In this document: positions 45,146-53,964 of the stretch, piece by piece | Layout of the letters: each line of letters opens with the position of its first letter | How positions within the stretch are numbered: the stretch's first letter is position 1 | Assembly: GCA_965230665.1 (NCBI GenBank) | Contig: CBDDLM010000004.1 | Location: forward strand, 2,108,001-2,172,000 | Direction: 5' to 3' | From: JAGNRR01 sp965230665 | GTDB lineage: Bacteria > Bacteroidota > Bacteroidia > Chitinophagales > Chitinophagaceae | Length of the DNA stretch: 64,000 bases | The notes under the pieces: model-generated | What the model saw: only the letters and a program-made list of their open reading frames with translations | What the model was told of the DNA's origin: nothing | Databases searched by the model: none | Made by a program: the position numbers and the translations under genes

Positions 45146-46727
45146 ACACCATATAGATCAATTTTTGCGAGAACAAATGCAAAAAATGCCTGTCGAATTA
45201 AATGAGGCGCATTGGAAAGATGCTGAGCGTCGTTTAGATGAGGATGATGAAAAGAAAAGACCCTTTGTTTTATTTTTCATCCTCGGTGTACTATTAGTAG
45301 GTCTGGGCACGTCAGCAGTTAAGAAATTAAATAATAATAAGAAAACGAAACAACCAATTGTAAAACATGATACTGGTATAAACCCTTTGAAGAAACAAGA
45401 AGTTCATAAGGCTAACCAAGCTGAATATACTAATCAAATAAACACAGAACAGAGCGTATCTCAACCTGCTCGAACAACTATAGATCGAATTTCAAATACA
45501 ACACCAGGTGCTCAAACGGATCTTCAAACAGAAAGCAGTGAGGAATCTGTAGGAGATCAAAGGTCAAATCGAAGTGAACCATTGGCAACAGTGCCTACTG
45601 AAAGTCAGACCACTATGAATGCTGTAGAAGTATCTTCAAGAGGGCCGAGAACGGCTAAACATTCACAAGCCGTTGCTAGTTCTATTGAAAAAAACCAAAT
45701 GGATAATGCAAGTGTTTCATCAAAAACTGAACACGTGCAAACTAATCAAACTACAGTCAACGGGAAGAATATAGAAGCTGAAAGGACTTTGGCTCTTCAG
45801 TCAAATAAAACAAGTACCGCACGAAAAAAAGCAATGGCTGAACTTCCTAAGAAAGGCGATGCTCGAAGTGCTCAACATACCGAACTCCCAAATACTTCTA
45901 ACACAGGTTTACGAGAGCCTCAAAGAAAAAAGGTAAGAATATACAGAAGTCCAGAAGAGTATCAGAAGATGAATCCTCGTTATGTTTCTGGCTTAGAGAA
46001 CTATACCTTTACGAGTAGTGCACTAACTCCTGAAACCGCAGACTCGATTCGAGCAGTCGCGGATACTAAAGAAAAACCTGCGGAAGTAGCTAAGAAATCT
46101 GCTCCAACTCCTAAACCGATCTTTATACAAGATCCATCTAGTTTTTTTATTATGGCAGGAATTGCAGGTGCGAGAGGGTATACTGGGTCTGGAGATATGG
46201 GCAGAGATTATGGGCTAAGTCCGAGTTTGGGACTTGGTTACCAATTCAATTTTTCGGAAAGAATGAGTCTTTATTTAAGCATGTATATGTCTTATCTCAA
46301 TCATTTGAACATTAGAGAAACAGGAACAAATGTCAGCTATAGTTTTGATAAAGATTCAACGTTTATCAGTGTTACTAGAAAGAATCTGTTACAATTTCAC
46401 GTTCCTTTACAGCTTGCTTATAAGATAAGGCCTAAGCATACGGTATTTGGCGGTATGGGTATCAACCTGGGCTTAAATACAGTAAGCCTATATGAAGATT
46501 CTAAACAAAGCTCAAGCAAAAAACAGTTTGGCTATATGAACGGGATACGTTTCATGGACGTAAACGCCAACTTAGGATACGAATATAGACTGACGCCAAA
46601 ATTAAGTTTAGGAATATTCTATCAACGAGGATTTTTTGATATGACAAAAAATAATTATTTTAACAATCAGCAGATCGATCAAAATGCTCGTGGCGGGATC
46701 AATTTGCGCTATAATTTTTTAAGATGA
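45132..46727 (+). CDS. Likely dual membrane-spanning anti-sigma factor (Dma-like)
   Basis: The 531-residue product has no signal peptide. Residues 1-43 are a charged cytoplasmic domain like short anti-sigma factors (MPVELNEAHWKDAERRLDED). Residues about 44-62 form one membrane helix (FVLFFILGVLLVGLGTSAV). Residues about 65-330 are a hydrophilic, Gln/Ser/Thr/Asn-rich linker with little predicted structure, long enough to cross the periplasm. Residues about 335-531 look like an eight-strand outer membrane barrel (FFIMAGIAGARGYTG...GINLRYNFLR, with the terminal aromatic-rich strand). This is the layout of dual membrane-spanning anti-sigma factors reported in Bacteroides. It overlaps the sigma gene and, by four bases, the lipoprotein gene. 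The signal sensed is unknown. Confidence 0.8.
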   Translation: MENSKHHIDQFLREQMQKMPVELNEAHWKDAERRLDEDDEKKRPFVLFFILGVLLVGLGTSAVKKLNNNKKTKQPIVKHDTGINPLKKQEVHKANQAEYTNQINTEQSVSQPARTTIDRISNTTPGAQTDLQTESSEESVGDQRSNRSEPLATVPTESQTTMNAVEVSSRGPRTAKHSQAVASSIEKNQMDNASVSSKTEHVQTNQTTVNGKNIEAERTLALQSNKTSTARKKAMAELPKKGDARSAQHTELPNTSNTGLREPQRKKVRIYRSPEEYQKMNPRYVSGLENYTFTSSALTPETADSIRAVADTKEKPAEVAKKSAPTPKPIFIQDPSSFFIMAGIAGARGYTGSGDMGRDYGLSPSLGLGYQFNFSERMSLYLSMYMSYLNHLNIRETGTNVSYSFDKDSTFISVTRKNLLQFHVPLQLAYKIRPKHTVFGGMGINLGLNTVSLYEDSKQSSSKKQFGYMNGIRFMDVNANLGYEYRLTPKLSLGIFYQRGFFDMTKNNYFNNQQIDQNARGGINLRYNFLR

Positions 46728-47869
46728 GAATGAAAAGCTTTATAAATGACTTACTGTTCTTGTTATTGGTGACTATAGGACTGTTCTCTTGTAGTAAGGA
46801 AAAACCTATGGATGTACAGGGAAATGTAGTCTTTAGGTTTAACGGAACGATTGATTCACGATCGACTGTTTTTGAAGCGGGAGAAAACAATTATTATCTG
46901 AAGACATCTTATCAGGATAATGGAGCCGATGATGTGCTTCTAATGAGAGGAGAATTTTTGGACAAAACAGATCCGACCGATAATTATTTGCGGTTTGAAT
47001 TTTTCGGATATGATTCGGCGAACAATGCCAATATATTGCAAAACGTATTTAATCAAGTTAATTTTAATTCGTTTTCCTCGGACTCAACGTTTCAGTCCAT
47101 AGGCTCTACCGTATTAAAGTTTAATTCTATTTATGGAACAGGGGGCAATATTAGTTGGAACTTCGGTGATGGGACAATAGGAACTGGAGACTCTATTACG
47201 CATTCATTCTCTCCCAATTCGTTAGGCTCTAATGTTACGATGTCTGCATTTTATCCTTCTGTAGTTTGTTCTGATTCTGTTACGAACTTTATCAATCTTG
47301 ATGATCCTGTCAACGGCCAAGTACAGTTTAATGTAAGTGCTTTGGGCTTGAGTTTGGATAGCTTTGAATTGAGTGCAACACAGGGATTCGCAAATTATTC
47401 TTGGGATTTTGGTAATCAGACGACTCAGCAAGGTATCAACTCCGTAGTACAAGTGACATACAATGATAGTTTGAGAAAAACCATTACGCTAAATGCTACA
47501 GGATCTTTATTAACCTCTAGCTGGAAGGCTGTTATAACTCCTAAAAATACCTGTTTTGCGGCTTTTACTTATTCGGTGCTTTCACTACCATCCACAACCT
47601 CTTCCTTGCGCGTTCCTTATAAGACATGTATTGTCACGTATCGGCGAAACGGTATAACCTATCGCTCTTATAAAGATGACATTACAGATCAGTCTATGAG
47701 GAATATATTTTCATTAAAGGAGGCTCAAGCCTATGAAAACAATCCTGAAGGACAACGCACGATTCGTCTTATCGGTTCGGTAAATACATTTTTGTATAAT
47801 GAAAACGATCTGACGGATTCTATTGCTATAACGAGTAGTGACGTTAGTATCGCTGTTGCACATCCATAG
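46724..47869 (+). CDS. PKD-domain lipoprotein in the sigma operon
   Basis: The 381-residue product has a lipoprotein signal with lipobox IGLFSC (Cys23), followed by SKEK. Residues about 125-260 include two PKD-like Ig units (ISWNFGDGTIGTGDS and YSWDFGNQTTQ). The C-terminal part contains two Cys in KNTCFAAF and YKTCIVTY, which may form a disulfide. It is probably anchored in the outer membrane. Its ATG overlaps the stop of the barrel/anti-sigma gene as ATGA, so it is translationally coupled, and it may act as a surface partner for that barrel. That role is inference. Confidence 0.8.
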   Translation: MRMKSFINDLLFLLLVTIGLFSCSKEKPMDVQGNVVFRFNGTIDSRSTVFEAGENNYYLKTSYQDNGADDVLLMRGEFLDKTDPTDNYLRFEFFGYDSANNANILQNVFNQVNFNSFSSDSTFQSIGSTVLKFNSIYGTGGNISWNFGDGTIGTGDSITHSFSPNSLGSNVTMSAFYPSVVCSDSVTNFINLDDPVNGQVQFNVSALGLSLDSFELSATQGFANYSWDFGNQTTQQGINSVVQVTYNDSLRKTITLNATGSLLTSSWKAVITPKNTCFAAFTYSVLSLPSTTSSLRVPYKTCIVTYRRNGITYRSYKDDITDQSMRNIFSLKEAQAYENNPEGQRTIRLIGSVNTFLYNENDLTDSIAITSSDVSIAVAHP

Positions 47870-47888
47870 TTTGAATTAACTTTGGATT

Positions 47889-50798
47889 GTGGTGCAATGC
47901 AATCCTTTAATCAAATGTGTTTTTTTAATAGGTTGGTTAGTAACGCATGACTTCTCATTGTCAGCTCAATCGAATTTAGTTCATTATGGCATAGAACAGG
48001 GACTTCCTAGCCCAGAAACCTATTTCTCACATCAGGACTATGACGGATATATTTGGATCTGTACAGATAGAGGGGTTGCACGTTATAATGGATATGAGTT
48101 TGAAACGTTTTCCGTTCGGGATGGTCTAACGCATAGTACCATTTTCAAAGTCTTTGAAGATGTAAAGCACAATCTGTATTTTACAGGTTATGATGGGAGT
48201 ATTACTTATTATGATTATAAAACAAAAAAGTTCTCTGCCCATTGGGCGAATCAGCGAATAAAAAACAAGATAAAAGGAGATAGTTGGGTTAGTTATATTG
48301 GGTTTAAAGAAGATACGTTATATGCTCATGTGACAAGTCATGGCCAGTTTGAAACTAATTTTCGCATGAAAATTTTAAACCGAGATTCGAGTTTTTTAGT
48401 TGAGCATTTTACCCCACCTCGAATATTTGACTATGATAATTTAGTCTTTAGCTCGCATGACATTAAAGAGTTATTTGGGATAACGTTATACTCTGACCAA
48501 TTACTCAGTCATGGTATTGCAGCAGTAAAACCTCTGCATAAAAACAAAGATCTACTTTCTATGACATCTTACTTTAAGAAACATTCAGATCAGTACAAGG
48601 ACTTTATTAGTATACATTTGAACACGAACGAAATTCTTAAAGCGAACAGAAGAGGAGTTTGGATATATACATTACGGGATTCTATGTTCTATCCTTTAGA
48701 AGGAGCAACTGATGCGAAGCGGGACCGAGAAGGAAACTATTGGTTCAGTACAGAAAATAATGGAATGTATAAGTTGGCAGCTACTGATTTCATTATTTAT
48801 CCCAAAGACAAATTCCTTAACAAAAACGATAAACTTCGTTCTATAGCGGGAAATGGTAATTATTTATTCCTAGGCACAAAAAAAGGCGCTGTTTATGAGT
48901 ATGATATAGAACGTGGTGGTATGAGAGAACTAATACAAACTCCAATGGTGTTTTCAAGGTTTTCAGATATATCAGAGATTTATTCTGTAGGAGATAGGTT
49001 GTATGCATCCCCCGGTTGCGAGATTTATAATGATGGTGTTGTAAACAGGGTAAGATATAAAACACCGATTCCTAAAAGTGTATTCGAGTATTCCAATGAT
49101 AGAATCGTTTGCTATTCCGAGAGTATGGTTTTTTTATGCCCTAAGAAGGAAAAACAAAATCAAGGAAATCTTATGTACCTAAATCTTTATGACCTTATAA
49201 ATGAAAGAATATTGAAGAAGGTCAATCTTAAGGGAAGTGTCAAATCGATGTATGTTTCTCCTGATATGAATATTTTCGCAAGCACGGCTCATGCCGTGTA
49301 TCGCATTGATTCTTCATTTCGTATTCATGATCTTTCCAAAAAGTATAAATTGGAAAGGGCAACAGTAAGAAAGATAATTGGTCGAGGTACGGATACTCTT
49401 ATGCTTGCAACAAGTGGTTCTGGAGTTATTATTGTACATGGGAAAGGACAATACATTATAACGTCAAAACAAGGAATTCTATCGGACCATGTCAATGACA
49501 TTATCTTCGGAAGTGATGGCAGTCTATGGTGCGCTACAGCACAAGGAATAAGTCATATTCAGTTTAGATCAGGAAATTTTCAAGACTTTAAGGTGAGAAA
49601 TTTTTCTCAAGAGAATGGTCTAGGAGCAACCTTTATTTCTAAACTTTATCTCCATGAAGGAGTAATTTATGCATTGTCCGAAAAAGGTTTAATCTCTTTT
49701 CCAGAACAAATCAAGTTGCCCAAAGACCCTTTGCCTAAAGTTCATTTACTTAGTTGGAAACAAGGTTCAACAGAGTTGCCCTTTAAGCATCAGACCTTTT
49801 CTTTTGATGAAAACAATATCGAGATTAATTATTTGGGAATCACTTTTCGTAAACCAAAACATCAATCGTTTTATCGATATAAGGTAATTAAAAATGAAGA
49901 TTATGCTGATTGGCAATATACGAATAACAGAAGTGTTACACTTAGTCAATTAGCTCCAGGTGATTATGTTTTTTTAGTAACCGCTTGCAATATGGATAGA
50001 GAGTGGGCGCCTGCAGCCTTATGCTCTTTCACCATTAACCCACATTGGACTCAGCAATGGTGGGTTCGAGGACTGGGGAGCATAGCGGTAGCCATTATTA
50101 TATTCTGTTTGTATATTTTGGATCGATCTAGAAGAGATAGACGATATGAAGAAAAAATTGCTTTAAGCGAACTTCGAGAGAAATTAAATGCGACAGAACT
50201 TGATGTTTTACGTGGGCAAATGAACCCTCATTTTATTTATAATAGTCTAAATTCTGTTCAGAAATTTCTTTTTAAAGATAATAAGTTAGAAGCTAATCAG
50301 TTTATAAGTAGGCTTGCAAGGCTCTTGAGAACGGGACTGGAATACTCTCGTGAGGATTATATTTCTTTGGATAAGGAGATAAGATTCATTGATAACTATA
50401 TGAAAGTTGAAACACAACGTTTCCCAGATAGATTCACTTATGCACTTAAGGTTGATGAGCTGTTAGACCAGAGTATTAAATTACCTCCTCTTATGGTACA
50501 AAGCCTATGCGAAAATGCCATCAAACATGCTTACGATAAACAACGCGTTCATATTCGGATTCAATTTTTCTATTTATCTGAGGACCTCATAAGAATAGTG
50601 GTAGAAGATAATGGGATAGGTATTTTCAACAAAAAGAAAACTGAAACTACTGTTAAAAAATCTTTAGGGCACGAGATCTTATCAAAGAGAATTGATATTT
50701 TTAAGGAGAAGAATCCGAAAGCTTCTTTTCAAATTCGAGCATTGAATGAAGATACAAAGGAGGGTACACTAGCCGAATTGATTTTACCGATCGTATGA
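47889..50798 (+). CDS. Propeller-sensor LytS-type histidine kinase
   Basis: The 969-residue product has a signal peptide (cleavage near LSAQ|SNLVHYG) and a long periplasmic sensor. Reg_prop-type propeller blades span about residues 25-620 (DYDGYIWICTDRGVARYNG, DREGNYWFSTENNGMYKL, GSDGSLWCATAQGISHI), followed by a Y_Y_Y-like domain (about 635-720). A membrane helix (about 727-748) leads to the His_kinase domain with MNPHFIYNSLNS (His near 780) and an HATPase with ENAIKHAY and EDNGIGI. It is a SusR-like or LytS hybrid but lacks a fused receiver; the next gene supplies it and overlaps as ATGA. The start is GTG at 47889, 19 bases after the lipoprotein gene. Confidence 0.9.
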   Translation: MVQCNPLIKCVFLIGWLVTHDFSLSAQSNLVHYGIEQGLPSPETYFSHQDYDGYIWICTDRGVARYNGYEFETFSVRDGLTHSTIFKVFEDVKHNLYFTGYDGSITYYDYKTKKFSAHWANQRIKNKIKGDSWVSYIGFKEDTLYAHVTSHGQFETNFRMKILNRDSSFLVEHFTPPRIFDYDNLVFSSHDIKELFGITLYSDQLLSHGIAAVKPLHKNKDLLSMTSYFKKHSDQYKDFISIHLNTNEILKANRRGVWIYTLRDSMFYPLEGATDAKRDREGNYWFSTENNGMYKLAATDFIIYPKDKFLNKNDKLRSIAGNGNYLFLGTKKGAVYEYDIERGGMRELIQTPMVFSRFSDISEIYSVGDRLYASPGCEIYNDGVVNRVRYKTPIPKSVFEYSNDRIVCYSESMVFLCPKKEKQNQGNLMYLNLYDLINERILKKVNLKGSVKSMYVSPDMNIFASTAHAVYRIDSSFRIHDLSKKYKLERATVRKIIGRGTDTLMLATSGSGVIIVHGKGQYIITSKQGILSDHVNDIIFGSDGSLWCATAQGISHIQFRSGNFQDFKVRNFSQENGLGATFISKLYLHEGVIYALSEKGLISFPEQIKLPKDPLPKVHLLSWKQGSTELPFKHQTFSFDENNIEINYLGITFRKPKHQSFYRYKVIKNEDYADWQYTNNRSVTLSQLAPGDYVFLVTACNMDREWAPAALCSFTINPHWTQQWWVRGLGSIAVAIIIFCLYILDRSRRDRRYEEKIALSELREKLNATELDVLRGQMNPHFIYNSLNSVQKFLFKDNKLEANQFISRLARLLRTGLEYSREDYISLDKEIRFIDNYMKVETQRFPDRFTYALKVDELLDQSIKLPPLMVQSLCENAIKHAYDKQRVHIRIQFFYLSEDLIRIVVEDNGIGIFNKKKTETTVKKSLGHEILSKRIDIFKEKNPKASFQIRALNEDTKEGTLAELILPIV

Positions 50799-51547
50799 AA
50801 AAGTTGAAAGCCGTATTAATAGACGATGAACCAGATGCCATAGAAGTTCTAGAGTGGATGTTGAAAGAACATGAAAAAATTGAAGTTCTCGGGACTGCCT
50901 GTGATGCGGATGAGGGAATTAGAATCATTAATGAATTACAACCAGATATTGTATTTCTTGATATCGAAATGCCTCAAAAAAATGGATTTGATCTACTAAA
51001 AACATTTGACCGACCTAAATTTAAAGTGATTATCGTTACTGGCTATGATCATTATGCAATACAGGCTATTAAATTTGCTGCCATTGATTATATTCTAAAA
51101 CCAATCGACAAAAAGGAATTGAATCAGGCTATAGATAAGATTTCTATATTACACCCAGAAACAGATGACCGTTTAGGTCAGTTCATAAACCTACATGCTC
51201 GGCAAGGAGAAATAGATCGAATCATTATTACTTCGAAGAGCGGGTTTGCCACGATTTTTTTGCGTGATATTATTAGTGTAGAATCTAAACCTGGTAATTA
51301 TGCCTTATTCTATACCCAAGGTGGTAGGCAATTTCTTTGTACGAAACCATTGAAGTATTATGACGAATTATTCCCCTCAAGTATCTTTTGTCGAATTCAT
51401 CGTTCGTTCATAGTAAACTTAAACCACGTGGTACATTATGATAATCATACTGGACTGATCTCTTTATCCAATAGTAAGAAGCTAGAAGTAGCCCATAGAA
51501 GAAGAAGTGCTTTCAATCAATTAGTTAAGGAAAAATTTTCGAGCTGA
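50795..51547 (+). CDS. LytTR-family response regulator
   Basis: The 250-residue product has a receiver domain with Asp10/Asp11 and phospho-acceptor Asp56 (IVFLDIEMP), Thr in IVTGYD and Lys in ILKPI. The LytTR DNA-binding domain covers residues about 145-250 (FCRIHRSFIVNLNHV). It overlaps the kinase gene by four bases, so it is that kinase's partner. A strong terminator at 51572 closes the operon that starts with the sigma factor. A LytTR paralogue is at 20866. Confidence 0.94.
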   Translation: MKKLKAVLIDDEPDAIEVLEWMLKEHEKIEVLGTACDADEGIRIINELQPDIVFLDIEMPQKNGFDLLKTFDRPKFKVIIVTGYDHYAIQAIKFAAIDYILKPIDKKELNQAIDKISILHPETDDRLGQFINLHARQGEIDRIIITSKSGFATIFLRDIISVESKPGNYALFYTQGGRQFLCTKPLKYYDELFPSSIFCRIHRSFIVNLNHVVHYDNHTGLISLSNSKKLEVAHRRRSAFNQLVKEKFSS

Positions 51548-51571
51548 AGTTACGCTTAGCGAAAAAGACTG

Positions 51572-51604
51572 AACGATGACTTATTATAAGTCATCGTTTT
51601 TTTT
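51572..51604 (+). terminator. Strong terminator after the sigma-kinase operon
   Basis: AACGATGACTTAT (51572-51584) and ATAAGTCATCGTT (51586-51598) form a perfect 13-base inverted repeat around one base, so the apex will open to a small loop. Eight T follow. It lies 24 bases after the regulator stop. Confidence 0.92.
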
Positions 51605-51693
51605 GATGCCTTCAAACATTTGCAGAGTTTTATAGGAAACAGAGCGGATGCCGAAAAGCTTATAGAGTAGGCGTTACTTAAAAACCATATACC

Positions 51694-53910
51694 ATGAAAA
51701 AGTTAAAAAAAGAATTTATTCTTCTGCTATGTACCGTACTTGTAAGTATCAATACATATGCCCAGTACTGGTATCCGAAAAGTACGGATACGATAGTATT
51801 GAAAAACAACAATAATAATTTAACTCCCTTGTATTTGGGAGTAGGGACTGAGTTTCCTTCTGCGCAGACGCATACGACCGGTACAGTCAGACTTGAAGGA
51901 TTAGTCGATACGAAAGATTCGTTCGTAGTCGTTACAGATATCAATGGAAATATAAATAGAGAACATATAGATTCTTTATTAAAGGGAAAAATTCCAAGTC
52001 TTGGGTCGGCTTGGTTGCTTACGGGAAATGTAGTAACTCCGACTGACTATATCGGTACGAATAACCCAGATGATTTTAGAATTAGAACATCTGGAGCACT
52101 TCGAGGGCGATATACTCTAGATGGAAATTACGAATTGGGAACCACAAACACCTTTAATAACTCAACGATTACGCATTTATCTGGCGATAATAATGTAGCC
52201 ACTGATCTTACAAATATTTTTATGTACGGATCCAGTAACAATTCAAATGTTTCAAACAATGGAGGTGTTATGGGTATAAATAATACTCCAAACCTATCCG
52301 CTGGCTTTGGAATTATGGGCTCTAACAATTCTTCAGATGTTTCAACAAGTTTTGGAATCATGGGAGATGGCAATCGTGTCGATACTTCTAGGGGTGTCGT
52401 TGCTTTAGGTCAGGCCTGTAGTATAATCAGCTCTGAAGAAGGAGGCGTTATAGGAGAGGATCTAAACATGCGAAATTGTCATGGCGCATTTATGGCTGGA
52501 GGACATTCGTTTCTTAACCCGTCTGCACCAGGTATGTTTGGTTATAATATATCCTTAGGTGCATTAAATACGATTGATGCTTCAGATAACTCTCACACAT
52601 ATGGAAACAATAATGTGATAACAGGTGGTGCAAATAATTTTATTTTTGGAAATGGATTGAGCATACTTAGTGGGGTTACTCAAGCTTTTGCTTTTGGAGC
52701 TGATATTAGTAATGATCTTGGTTCTTCCATGAAATTCGGTTTCAATAATAATAGAACGATGACCATTGCAGAACGAGGAACAGAGATTCAAATGAATCCA
52801 GGAAATCCTGTTTACAGTCCTTCTCACAATTTAGAAGTCATGGCGGGTTCTGCAAGTGGTACAGTTCCTGAAATTGTATTTCAAGATTTACCAACTACAA
52901 CCAATAGTTATGATATGGTCGTTATTAATCCTATTAATTTTGAGTTGTATCGAATGCCAAACTGTTGTAGTAGCGGGATAAGTAGTTCCTGTTCCACGCA
53001 ATATATGGTTCCTAGGGTGAATGCAAACGGTTCCCCTGATTTAACGTGTAGTCAAATTTATGACAATGGCACGAGTGTAGGTATAGGAACAACAAGCCCA
53101 AGAACCTATACAGGAGGCTCGGCGGCGGCAGTAATTGGCCCTCCTGCTTTAGGTACTGTTTCCAAACTAGATGTAAATGGTCTCACATTTACAAATACGT
53201 TGGTGGTTTCCTCTGATGCAAGGTTAAAAAAAGAGATTAAACCTATACAAAATGCGTTAGAAACTGTATCAGCACTGGAGGGTGTAACCTATACTTGGGA
53301 AAATGAAAAGTATAAAGAACGAAATCTTGATAAGCTACCTCAAGCTGGTTTTCTTGCACAGGATGTTGAGAAAGTATACCCACGTGCTGTTGTTAAGGAT
53401 AATGAAGGTTTTTATGCCATGAATTACAATGCAATTATCCCGTTGCTCACGGAAGCGATAAAAGACCAACAAAAACAAATTGAATCAAAAAATCAGCAAA
53501 TCGCTAAATTGCAAAATGCTTTAGATGATTTAGCCAAGACCGTAGATCAAGTCAAGAACGATCTAAATACAATTTGTAATAAGGGATGCGCTGGCTTAGA
53601 TCGTAAATCGAATCAGGCACCGGAAATAAGAGACGTTCCTAGCTACTTAAGTAGAGCATGGCTTGGACAAAATTTTCCAAACCCTCATTCTGGCCGAACA
53701 AGTATAAAGTACTTTATACCTAATGCTGCCCAAAAAGCCGTACTTAAGGTTTTAAACCTACAAGGAAAAATTATTAATACGTATGCTTTGGATATCCGTG
53801 CTGGTCACATTGAATTAGATGATGTCAATCTCGTAAACGGATTATATTTATATACTCTCGTTGTAGACAATATTCAAATAGATACTAAAAGAATGACCAT
53901 CGAAAAATAG
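51694..53910 (+). CDS. Trimeric fibre-like protein with S74 chaperone domain and type IX sorting domain
   Basis: The 738-residue product has a signal peptide (cleavage near TYAQ|YWY). Residues about 140-330 are Gly/Asn-rich repeats like a trimeric adhesin head (NNGGVMGINNTP, FGIMGSNNSSDVS, SFGIMGDGN). Residues about 500-590 are an S74 intramolecular chaperone (SSDARLKKEIKPI, PQAGFLAQDVEKVYP, YNAIIPLLTEAI) with its Ser-Asp pair. A coiled coil follows (about 590-630) and then a type IX sorting domain (about 650-738, GQNFPNPHSG...RMTIEK). S74 domains trimerise fibres and, in phage, cut themselves off. It follows the sigma-kinase operon after a terminator, so it has its own promoter; it may be a target of that system, which is inference. 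Confidence 0.85.
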   Translation: MKKLKKEFILLLCTVLVSINTYAQYWYPKSTDTIVLKNNNNNLTPLYLGVGTEFPSAQTHTTGTVRLEGLVDTKDSFVVVTDINGNINREHIDSLLKGKIPSLGSAWLLTGNVVTPTDYIGTNNPDDFRIRTSGALRGRYTLDGNYELGTTNTFNNSTITHLSGDNNVATDLTNIFMYGSSNNSNVSNNGGVMGINNTPNLSAGFGIMGSNNSSDVSTSFGIMGDGNRVDTSRGVVALGQACSIISSEEGGVIGEDLNMRNCHGAFMAGGHSFLNPSAPGMFGYNISLGALNTIDASDNSHTYGNNNVITGGANNFIFGNGLSILSGVTQAFAFGADISNDLGSSMKFGFNNNRTMTIAERGTEIQMNPGNPVYSPSHNLEVMAGSASGTVPEIVFQDLPTTTNSYDMVVINPINFELYRMPNCCSSGISSSCSTQYMVPRVNANGSPDLTCSQIYDNGTSVGIGTTSPRTYTGGSAAAVIGPPALGTVSKLDVNGLTFTNTLVVSSDARLKKEIKPIQNALETVSALEGVTYTWENEKYKERNLDKLPQAGFLAQDVEKVYPRAVVKDNEGFYAMNYNAIIPLLTEAIKDQQKQIESKNQQIAKLQNALDDLAKTVDQVKNDLNTICNKGCAGLDRKSNQAPEIRDVPSYLSRAWLGQNFPNPHSGRTSIKYFIPNAAQKAVLKVLNLQGKIINTYALDIRAGHIELDDVNLVNGLYLYTLVVDNIQIDTKRMTIEK

Positions 53911-53936
53911 GCCTCTTCGAGTGATGCACTATACGA

Positions 53937-53964
53937 TACAAGGTCAGCGGGAGCTGACCTTGTA
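53937..53964. terminator. Hairpin between convergent S74 and radical SAM genes
   Basis: TACAAGGTCAGC (53937-53948) pairs perfectly with GCTGACCTTGTA (53953-53964) around a GGGA loop. There is no T run on either side, so it may work as an attenuator or stop signal needing a factor, or protect RNA ends. Confidence 0.6.

Noticed and set aside
51694..53910. Prophage tail-fibre gene, because of the S74 domain
   Set aside because: No phage structural, lysis or replication genes are nearby, and the protein has a signal peptide and a type IX sorting domain.
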